NCBI RefSeq assembly: GCF_024763615.1
Contig: NC_077222.1
Coordinates: 23,870,001-23,934,000 of the forward strand
Direction of reading: 5' to 3'
From: Phlebotomus papatasi
Taxonomy: Eukaryota; Arthropoda; Insecta; Diptera; Psychodidae
DNA length: 64,000 nucleotides
The translations under genes and the position numbers were made by a program. Positions within the stretch are counted from its first letter, which is position 1, and the number at the start of each line of letters is the position of its first letter. The notes under the pieces were generated by a model that was not told the origin of the DNA, did no database searches, and saw only the letters and a program-made list of their open reading frames with translations. Shown one piece after another: positions 58,601 through 64,000 of the stretch.

Positions 58601-60432
58601 TTTCACAAAAAGAAATGTTAAGACCAATGCTCCATATTAAGTTTAAACAATATATAAGCTCCAAAATACTATTTAATGTTTTTGTATATGCTTATTATTA
58701 TCGGAAATGAATAAAGACAGGTTGAATCATGGGGGTGACAGTAGCTCTCAAAAATGCGACCAGTTTTAGTGTAATTTTTTTCCTGTTTTCGTACATATTT
58801 TACAGGATATTTCCAAAACTACGTAGGTTGCCAATTTCTGATTTTCGGTTGCCCATTCTAAATTAAATTGGCTTTTATTTTGCATGTGTATTATTTGCTA
58901 ATTCATTCTACAATGACAGAAAATAGCTAGTAAATTCAAAAGTTTTTTCGGCACGCTGGAAACATATGGGAAACATAGGATATGTCATGCCCCTGGGTTG
59001 AATAGTAAAAATGCACTGTATTTATATGGATCGGAAGGGGCTTTATCAGATGTTTCACGGGTAGTTAATTCTATAGATTAAATATGAACTAACGCAATGC
59101 ATCCTTGCTGTAGGTATTTAGTAAAAAGTTGCGAATAATTTCGAAAAATTATTTTTTTATTTGGCCAATAATATGAGAGACAATGCACTGATCCGAGGAA
59201 CACTGATGATCGTTCCTTAACCAATACCTTCAAATTGGGCATAGACTAATCTCGTGAAAAGTAGGACCAGTTTGTATATAATGTAGATACTTTTTATCTC
59301 ATTATATTTTTTATGTTTAACAAAATTTAAGATCCCAGTTCGAATTGGAATTATTGCGGTAATTGTGATGCAATTGATTACAGAAACTCTTGGAGGAAAT
59401 GTCGGTTTGGCGATTATGCAAGTGAACTCCCTGATTGGGATGTGTCAGTGGGGAATGCGACAGACAGCAGAATTGGAGAATGAGATGACTTCTGTAGAGC
59501 GTGTTCTTGAGTATGCTGACCTACCCCCTGAACCACCGCTTGAAACCGCCACCAAGTACCGTCCCTTCAAAGGATGGCCTAACCGTGGAGCAGTTTCCTT
59601 CAACAATCTCTCTCTGCGATACTCCAAAGATACTGAAGTTGTCCTCAAAGATCTCAATTTCTCAATTCAACCTGGAGTATGTCATTCAAATTCCTCAGAG
59701 AATTTTCAATACTAACTTCATGTTCTATCTCTTCAGGAAAAAATTGGAATTGTTGGCCGAACGGGAGCTGGGAAGTCTTCAATGATCCAGGCTCTGTTCA
59801 GGCTGGCTCCCATTGAGGGACGCATTGAAATCGATGGCATAGACACTCAGACACTGGGTCTGCATGATCTCCGGAGCAAAATCTCCATTATCCCTCAAGA
59901 TCCGATCTTGTTCTCGGGCTCCCTGCGAGCCAATCTCGATCCCTTCGAGGAGCGCAAGGATGCCGAGATCTGGAGTGCCCTTGAGGGAGTGGAGTTGCGT
60001 GGGGCTGTGGGGCAGTTGGCTGGTGGGATTGACTGTCGCATGGCAGATGGAGGATCGAACTTTAGCATGGGTCAGAGGCAATTGGTGTGCCTGGCCAGGG
60101 CCATTCTCCGGGACAATCGCATCCTGGTGCTGGATGAGGCGACAGCCAATGTGGATCCGGAGACCGATCGCCTCATCCAGACCACAATTCGCACGAGATT
60201 CGCCCATTGCACAGTGCTCACGATCGCCCATCGGCTGCACACGGTCATGGACAGTGATCGCGTACTGGTGATTGATACTGGTCGCGTGGTGGAATTTGGA
60301 CAGCCCCATGAACTTCTCCAACGACCCGGGGGACACCTGAGGTCACTCGTAGACCAAACAGGACCCGCCACGGCCTCCCTCTTGAGCCAAGTGGCTGAGG
60401 AAGCCTTCCTCAGGGCGCGCAACACTAAATAA
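34635..60432 (+). CDS. ABCC4/MRP4-like ABC transporter, copy 2 (complete)
   Basis: Nine exons, 34635-34717, 41928-42158, 42228-42435, 42671-42991, 47127-48980, 55556-55706, 55793-56023, 59384-59676 and 59737-60432, join to 4068 nt (1355 codons plus TAA) without frame breaks. Human ABCC4 has about 1325. The N-terminus carries the ABCC4-like NPVEDASFISKRLFWYL. TMD1 spans exons 2-5. NBD1 has Walker A GPVGSGKTT (495-503), LSGGQ (585-589), D609-D610 in Walker B in place of the usual DE, and H642. TMD2 has a glycosylable loop (N782, N790, N797). NBD2 has GRTGAGKSS (1131-1139), FSMGQ (1233-1237), D1257-E1258 and H1289. A degenerate NBD1 with a competent NBD2 is normal in ABCC. Likely a plasma-membrane exporter of organic anions or conjugates; the substrate is unknown. 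The start is the first ATG of the exon that leads into the conserved motif. Confidence 0.96.
35934..36349. mobile_element. TIR element, 416 bp
   Basis: TTATCACACTTGCACATTAA pairs with the right-end motifs AAATGCAAGTGTGATAA. A second inner pair is TTCACATTAATTGTCGC and GCGACAATTAATGTGGA. TA occurs at both borders. Non-coding. Confidence 0.75.
36495..37357 (+). mobile_element. GGGTAAAT TIR element, copy A (863 bp)
   Basis: It begins GGGTAAATTAAGCTAATTC and ends GAATTAGGACATTTACCC. Copy B (38506-41132) carries the same sequence in reverse orientation across its whole length, apart from a 1.77-kb insertion. The termini and length fit a non-autonomous DNA element. Open frames inside are short and not conserved between copies. 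Confidence 0.82.
38506..41132 (-). mobile_element. GGGTAAAT TIR element, copy B, interrupted
   Basis: Reverse-orientation relative of 36495-37357 with TA at both borders. The match runs from 38506 to about 39249, breaks after TGGTATAGAAAA, and resumes at about 41019 with TATATAGATATAATAATTTA. The break is a clean insertion, so copy B predates it. Confidence 0.82.
39250..41018. mobile_element. Insertion with TAGGTGAGATTCTTAAC ends, GC-richer
   Basis: TAGGTGAGATTCTTAAC near the left end (from 39277) pairs with GTTAAGAATCTCACCTA at the right end. The interior is richer in G and C than the surroundings and repeats phrases such as GAACCGGAGATATGA and ACCCCTTATAGCTCG. Neither strand shows a domain I recognise. 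It interrupts copy B. Confidence 0.65.
41598..41741. mobile_element. Small MITE of the GGCCTCTACACATTGGG family
   Basis: AAGGCTTCTACAAATTGGGA and TCCCAAGGTGTATATACCTT are imperfect inverted ends. The arms continue with TTCGTCAAAAATTGC and AAAAATCATTTTTTGATGAAA. Relatives are at 56904-57047 and 62541-62679. Confidence 0.65.
43107..43640 (+). mobile_element. tRNA-derived SINE, family b, copy 3, interrupted
   Basis: The head (GGGTCAAGTGGTAGAGCACT, then GTGTCCCGGGTATGAAATCC) and the body up to GAAATCCCCTTGTA match copy 2 at 21128. After the 254-bp MITE at 43335-43588 the match resumes at TAGGAAGGCCTAGTTCC. Copy 2 reads CCCCTTGTAGGAAGG without a break, which proves the interruption. Box B is damaged here and a short inverted duplication of the CCCGGGTAT region has arisen. 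Confidence 0.87.
43335..43588 (+). mobile_element. CACTGAG-type MITE, copy 2, with proven TA duplication
   Basis: Inserted into a SINE whose intact sister shows the empty site CTTGTAGGAAGG. The filled site reads CTTGTA-element-TAGGAAGG, so TA was duplicated and the element ends are CACTGAGAGAAATCC and TTTTTTTCTCAGTG exactly. TA duplication fits Tc1/mariner-type mobilisation. Confidence 0.92.
45603..45817. mobile_element. Near-perfect palindromic MITE, copy 1 (215 bp)
   Basis: GGGGAAAGTATTCTCCCTTCG at the left is mirrored by CGAAGGGAGAGTACTTTCCCC at the right, and pairing continues almost to the centre (CAATTATTGATAATTA). TA flanks both sides. Its twin lies at 46608-46822. Confidence 0.92.
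45894..46241. mobile_element. MITE with pogo-type ends (348 bp)
   Basis: CAGTAGAGCCTCACTATAG and CTATAGCGGGGTTCTACTG are imperfect inverted repeats, with TA on both sides. This end sequence is the familiar pogo/Tigger type. The interior is non-coding. Confidence 0.82.
46608..46822. mobile_element. Near-perfect palindromic MITE, copy 2 (215 bp)
   Basis: Same length and almost the same sequence as 45603-45817, again bordered by TA. The few differences lie in the outer arms (AGTACTCTCTCT against AGTATTCTCCCT at the left, CTCT... against CCCC at the right border). Confidence 0.92.
49497..50291 (+). repeat. Degenerate tandem array, left half
   Basis: Units of about 28-32 bp of the form GGTTCCCTGAAAAATTGTATG repeat with many substitutions. 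The same unit in the same orientation continues at 53912-54720. This suggests one array split by the insertion of 50294-53908. Confidence 0.85.
52094..52291 (+). other. 65-codon open stretch inside the inverted-repeat element
   Basis: Between a TAG at 52091 and a TAA at 52289 the frame encodes, among others, NKDREVSVYDSLLMIAALV and CDFENAQLFACEMLP. Codon use looks more protein-like than the surroundings. There is no start codon near the 5' end and no family I recognise. It may be a scrap of an element-encoded protein. Confidence 0.3.
52600..53214 (+). other. 204-codon open frame spanning centre and right arm of the element
   Basis: The first two thirds are unique (for example KTVQEMIKIAKRTKHNLNF). 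The last 80 or so codons run into the right arm, so a matching frame also exists in the left arm on the minus strand (51491-51159). No conserved domain is visible. It could be an element-encoded protein or chance in a GC-richer arm. Confidence 0.3.
53912..54720 (+). repeat. Degenerate tandem array, right half
   Basis: Same GGTTCCCTGAAAAATTGTAT units and orientation as 49497-50291. Neighbouring units differ at many bases, so the array is old. Open frames across it come from the repeating unit and are not genes. Confidence 0.85.
54793..55047 (-). mobile_element. CACTGAG-type MITE, copy 3
   Basis: Reverse orientation relative to copies at 33610 and 43335. It starts CACTGAGAAAAAAACGG and ends CGGATTTCTCTCAGTG. 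Inner motifs (TTTTTAATGTTAATTTTAC, GATCAATACTGCAGGG) match. Confidence 0.83.
56904..57047. mobile_element. Small MITE of the GGCCTCTACACATTGGG family
   Basis: GGCCTATACACATTGGGA and TCCCAATGTGTAGAGGCC are nearly exact inverted ends, with arms rich in TTCGTCAAAAATT. Relatives at 41598 and 62541. Confidence 0.8.
57431..57642. mobile_element. TIR element flanked by TA, 212 bp
   Basis: GGGGAAACTGGGCCACCATC and GGTGGTGCCCCAGTTTCCCC are imperfect inverted ends, with TA on both sides. Inner CAAACACGGGGTAGCACCAAA pairs with TTTGGTGGTACCCCGTGTTTG. It is the intact relative of 33504-33979. Confidence 0.85.
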
Positions 60433-60580
60433 AATCTTCAAACTCGTGCTCAGAGAAACTCATCAGTATTGCTATATCTCACTTTAAGGATAACATTGCC
60501 AGTAGTTCAGATTGAATTGTAGTTAGATGAATTTCCAATTGAATCGCATGCAATAAAAGTGATGTCTATTTTTTCTCAAG
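60433..60580 (+). other. 3' UTR of ABCC copy 2
   Basis: Runs from the TAA at 60430-60432 to the poly(A) signal region at 60552. It meets the end of a probable minus-strand coding exon at 60581, so the two transcripts would be tail-to-tail and may overlap. Confidence 0.55.
60552..60557 (+). promoter_or_regulatory. Poly(A) signal AATAAA of ABCC copy 2
   Basis: AATAAA lies 120 bases after the stop codon of copy 2 (GCATGCAATAAAAGTG). It is the only canonical signal in this short interval. Confidence 0.6.
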
Positions 60581-60893
60581 TCACAAAAATTCCCTCTTCT
60601 CAAAGGAAGTCACCCATGTAGAAAATTGTTTAATCGTTATTCCCATAACGACTGTGTGGAGAATTGGATAAATTTTCAAATGTCCCCTACGTGCAAATCC
60701 CTCATTTTCTGAAGTCCGCACTGAGAGTCGCATGAGACCCAATGACACGATAATTCTGTCCTTAAAAAACATTTTCTTGGGAGATACTTCGAAGGAGCTT
60801 GTTGGTTGAGGTAAAGTGATATTCTTTTCCATGGTCATGACCACACGAAAGCAGTCAATTTTGTAATTGGTGAACATTATTTGCATTTTTCCT
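60581..60893 (-). CDS. Probable terminal exon of an unrecognised minus-strand gene
   Basis: The minus strand is open for about 103 codons and stops with TGA at 60583-60581. A possible acceptor (TTGTATCAG) lies just before 60893. The product contains NYKIDCFRVVMTMEKNITL, SFEVSPKKMFFKDRIIVSL and GHLKIYPILHTVVMGITIKQ. Codon use is mixed rather than AT-saturated, unlike chance frames nearby. It may begin at an internal ATG (60886) or be spliced from upstream. I do not recognise the family. Its position makes it the tail-to-tail neighbour of ABCC copy 2. Confidence 0.5.
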
Positions 60894-61065
60894 CTGATAC
60901 AATGAATTCAATCAAATTTCAGACACTTTGTCAAAATGAGAAATACTCAAGAAATCCTTAAACTATTTTTTCGTTGACTAATAATCATGACTAATAATAT
61001 TAGTCCGAGTATAAGTCCTATTAATATTCTTCTAAAAACACCCGAGAGATAAAAAAATAACATTA

Positions 61066-61255
61066 CAGTCAAGTGTGCTAATCCGGGCGCTTCGCTATCT
61101 GGATCGTTTATGACTAATCCACTTAAAATAACTTAAAATAAATGTTGATTGAAAACATTTATTGTTTTTTTCCTTGTGAAAAAAAGTAATTTAAATCCAA
61201 AGGTTCAATAAAAAGTGAATTAGCGAAAAGGCGACCCAGTTAGTGCACGCTGACT
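61066..61255. repeat. Possible diverged TIR element
   Basis: CAGTCAAGTGTGCTAATCC at the left and TTAGTGCACGCTGACTT at the right are imperfect inverted repeats of the CAGT type. The pairing is weak and the ends uncertain. Confidence 0.4.
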
Positions 61256-63321
61256 TATTTCAGTATTATCATTATTTTATAAATTTTGTTTAATATTTTT
61301 GATATTTTTTTTTATTATGTTTCTGAATGAAACAGTGAATAATTCTATGGATTTAGAAGAAGTAAAAAAGAGTTTCATCAGTCCAAAAGCAACCGTTTAA
61401 GTAGCACTCTTCGGAAAACGATCCAGTTACTTCACCTTACTATATGTTTCATGTGCGTTGTGACGATTGAAGGAACTTTAAATGTTTTATGAACTCACAG
61501 GGAAAAGAAGAATCTTTCCAATGTGAAAAAACGAAAGAAAATTATTTATAGTGTCAGTGAATCCTTAGTAAGTTTGGTTAATGACAAGTGGTGTTTAAAA
61601 AAGATCAAAGATTATTGACTATAATTGATGCTGTCAGCTTAATTAGATTCAATTGATATTTTTTTCATGGTAAGAAGGTATAATTTTTCAAGGGGGTGTA
61701 AGGATGTCTTTGATGTATTTAAAATTACGTCTGAATTTATCGAAAGGGTTGTACAATTTATATCCACCTGTGACTTAACAAACAAGCTCTAAAGCTGATT
61801 ACAAAATGTACCATAGATGCGGATGCCTTTGTCCTCTGCTGTTTGTAAGCTTTTCTTTAATTCTAGTATTTCAGTATGGTCTTCGCCGATCCGGTCTACC
61901 ATGCCAAAGTATATAGGGATATGTTATGCACCAAATAAGGTACTAGGATCTGCAAACGGATACTTTAGTTTCAGTAATATAGTCAGTAAAATGAAAACAC
62001 CTTTTATTTTACCAAAAAATAACCCCGTAGAGAAGTTATCTGAAAATTTAATTGCAAAAGCAGATTTAGAGTTGTAATAAATCTATTCTATATTTCTATA
62101 AAATAAATTAAAATAAAATACTCGAGATCTAGAGAGTATGGAAGTCTATAAGTTTATAAGAGTACGGAATTATCCAGGGGTAGCATTAAACAGTGAGATA
62201 TTCTAGTTGGTTTTAAGACCTCTTTGAATCATTTTGAAGAAAATCATCTCAAAATGCTCCACTACTGTGACGAAAAGCCACTGTACCTAATTTCGGACAC
62301 ATTGCGTATAATCAAAAAATATCTAATTTAAAAGTGTCTTATTTTCAAAACAAATTGAAATTTTTGTTACTTCTTTTTTCAAGAATGTTACCTTAAACAT
62401 TAAGAATTATTTTATATAATAAAGCAGAAAATACAAAAAGAAATTTAACTTGGAAAAAACAAACTTATTGAGTATAACAGTCACCTTTGGTCAAAAGATC
62501 AACTAATCTTTTGATGTTCTCCTATTTTGTGTCCTTAAAAGCCTTTACACATTGGGAGCATTTTTCGTCAAAAATTGCTTTTTGCAAGAAATCGTCTGCA
62601 CTTCTCTGGGTGAAAACGTCAAAATTTTGTCAAAAATGTAATTTTTGATAAAAATTGCTCCCAATGTATAGATGCTTTTAGATCACAAAATAACTATTTT
62701 TATTCTCTGTGTTTTTAGAAATAAAAAATAGATATAGCTTTGTGTGTTATATCGGACAACAAGTTTCTCACAGTCCCTTGCCTTTCCAGAGATATTTCTA
62801 TAGCATTATCGATCGTGCAGATAGTGCTCTCTTGTTTCGTTGGCATTGTAAAATCTCTAGAAATTGAAGAAAAAACTAGAAATAAGGTAAAGTGCCCTCA
62901 AGTCGACCAGTTCCTCAATTCGACCGGTAGAGTTATTTATTCAATTTATTTATATTTTCCTTATATTTGGCGTATGATCTAACATCAATAGGTCAATTAT
63001 TAATTGATCGATTTGTTTATTGTCATATCTGTTTTTTGTTCCACCCCCATGCGGCCATCGCCGTCTTAGCGTCGATTCCAACCTCCAGGACGAAAACGAT
63101 GGAAAGTCCCTTCATTGGCTGTATATTTCGCGACCATACATAAGCACGTAGGTCACAATACATGGGAAAATGGGTATGCTCACAGAGAGAAAATAAAGAA
63201 ATCCTAGCCATAAAGGCTGTTTGGCTTCTTGCATAGCACGTAAAAGTTCATTTAATAGTGTGGATTGACATGGATTGAAACGGTTAAAACACTTGTTTAT
63301 AGACACAGTATGAAACACTAA
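61256..63321. other. Spacer right of copy 2 with coding-like scraps
   Basis: Mostly AT-rich. On the minus strand about 61920-61800 there is a 37-codon stretch (MVDRIGEDHTEILELKKSL and onward, stop TAG) preceded in the same frame by a stop. Two adjacent minus-strand AG/GT pairs near 62045 and 61950 could bound a 63-bp intron. On the minus strand about 63236-63112 there is a hydrophobic stretch (LWLGFLYFLSVSIPIFPCIV). None can be joined into a gene with confidence. A small MITE lies at 62541-62679. Confidence 0.35.
62541..62679. mobile_element. Small MITE of the GGCCTCTACACATTGGG family
   Basis: AAGCCTTTACACATTGGGAG and CTCCCAATGTATAGATGCTTT are inverted ends; the inner arms GTCAAAAATTGCTTTT and AATTTTTGATAAAAATTGC pair in part. 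Relatives at 41598 and 56904. Confidence 0.75.
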
Positions 63322-63837
63322 TGCCCTAGACACACTTACGACTAAAGTCCACAGACGACTAAGCTCGTTCATTGCCAAGTCAGTTCCTGACACACTACAA
63401 ACGAGGCTTAACGTTTACTGGCACTCACAAAACATAACTTTCGTGGGTTTTCTGCAGATATTTCTATATTGAAATGCACTAGTACTCCTTTGAAAATGAA
63501 ACTACTTGTAAATTTACTTCACAATTCACTTATAACAATAAGAATTATTCACTAGAATCGCGGAAATTGGCTTAAGTTGCGAGTTAGCTTCCACCTCACA
63601 AATAATTGTGATTAACAATTATTATTGCAAGTGTACTGAGACATGAATTTACAAATAGTATCATTTTCAAAAGAGTATTAGTGCATTTTAGTAGAAATAT
63701 CAGCATAAAAACTCACGAAAGTTATGTTTTGTGGATACTAGTGAATGCTAAGCCTCGTTTGTAGTGTGTCAGGAACTGACTTGGCTATGAACGAGCTTAG
63801 TCGTCTGTGGACTTTAGTCGTAAGTGTGTCTAGGGCA
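63322..63837. mobile_element. Foldback element with TAA duplication, PIF/Harbinger-like (516 bp)
   Basis: TGCCCTAGACACACTTACGA and TCGTAAGTGTGTCTAGGGCA are exact inverted ends, and pairing extends for about 100 bases and beyond (AACATAACTTTCGTG with CACGAAAGTTATGTT). TAA stands directly outside both ends. It shares its terminal sequence with 15242-15373, which has TTA duplications. No transposase is present. Confidence 0.85.
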
Positions 63838-63874
63838 TAAGCATACGACTTCAGGGTTCCCTCGATATCCTCAC

Positions 63875-63985
63875 CTTTTGTAGCATAAATCCAGGACTTC
63901 ACATGCTCTATTTTGAGCACAGGAAATCTCAGTGCCATATTATTGCCAATGACTAAAGCCGAAAAATTCACTGATCGCACAAATC
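63875..63985 (-). CDS. Possible internal exon of an unrecognised minus-strand gene
   Basis: A 111-bp minus-strand stretch lies between a possible acceptor (AGATCTACAG) and a good donor (AAAAG|GTGAGG). It is open throughout and encodes VNFSALVIGNNMALRFPVLK and IEHVKSWIYATK. The acceptor has a poor pyrimidine tract and the neighbouring sequence runs off the window, so this is only a candidate. It may belong with the exon at 60893-60581. Confidence 0.35.
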
Positions 63986-64000
63986 CTGTAGATCTTGATT

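Larger units (their letters stand above)
56024..59383 (+). other. Intron 7 of ABCC copy 2 (3.4 kb)
   Basis: The donor GTGAGT follows 56023 and the acceptor GATTACAG precedes 59384. In copy 1 this intron is 88 bp. It holds small MITEs at 56904-57047 and 57431-57642, and a C/G-run near 56265-56300 (GTGCAGGGGGGGGCAGCTGCCCC). 57650-59383 has no feature that I can support. Confidence 0.85.

Noticed and set aside
56265..58990. Long DNA transposon bounded by GTCATGGGCGTACCC and TCATGCCCCTGGG
   Set aside because: The similarity of the two ends is short and imperfect, and no duplication or coding part supports it.
59779..60336. 185-codon minus-strand open frame opposite the NBD2 exon (also at 6424-6957)
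   Set aside because: Antisense shadow of the conserved ABC exon; it recurs in both copies only because the sense exon is homogenised.
61800..63985. Voltage-gated calcium channel alpha-2/delta gene on the minus strand
   Set aside because: Two short peptides gave a faint impression of alpha-2/delta N- and C-terminal segments, but about 2 kb separates them where some 1000 codons would be needed, and one frame has a stop. Not supportable.

Overview
This is eukaryotic, AT-rich DNA with spliced genes. Introns range from about 60 bp to more than 7 kb, and the long ones are packed with tRNA-derived SINEs and short terminal-inverted-repeat elements (MITEs). Gene content and repeat style suggest an insect, most likely a nematoceran dipteran (a sand-fly-like genome is my best guess, unproven). 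No bacterial operons, CRISPR arrays or ordinary tRNA genes were seen.

The main content is a tandem pair of ABCC4/MRP4-like full ABC transporters on the + strand. Copy 1 enters at the left edge already in its linker after NBD1 and ends at 7056 (five exons, 686 codons present). Copy 2 is complete: nine exons from 34635 to 60432, joined in frame to 1355 residues (TMD1-NBD1-TMD2-NBD2). The four intron positions visible in both copies agree in place and phase, but intron sizes are swapped. The last exon of the two copies encodes 220 identical consecutive residues with only synonymous nucleotide differences, while the exon before it is far more diverged. This is a strong sign of gene conversion.

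Between the transporters lies an unrelated minus-strand gene. I could join three of its exons in phase (31284-31160, 26344-26157, 20640-20441) into a 170-residue C-terminal part with one hydrophobic segment and an Arg/Ser-rich tail. I do not recognise it. Right of copy 2, minus-strand coding-like exons (60893-60581, 63985-63875, perhaps others) suggest a tail-to-tail neighbour.

Everything else is repeat-rich non-coding DNA. It holds at least four kinds of tRNA-derived SINE (two with clear 13-bp target duplications), a LINE C-terminal scrap, pogo-derived elements that still carry pieces of a psq/CENPB-type DNA-binding region, many TA-flanked MITEs, PIF/Harbinger-like elements with TTA/TAA duplications, a 3.1-kb element with ~0.78-kb near-identical inverted arms, and degenerate tandem arrays. 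Several insertions are nested and give exact element ends and relative ages. Intron 1 of copy 2 holds two inverted ~0.86-kb elements that could fold in the transcript. Intron 4 holds twin 215-bp near-perfect palindromes.
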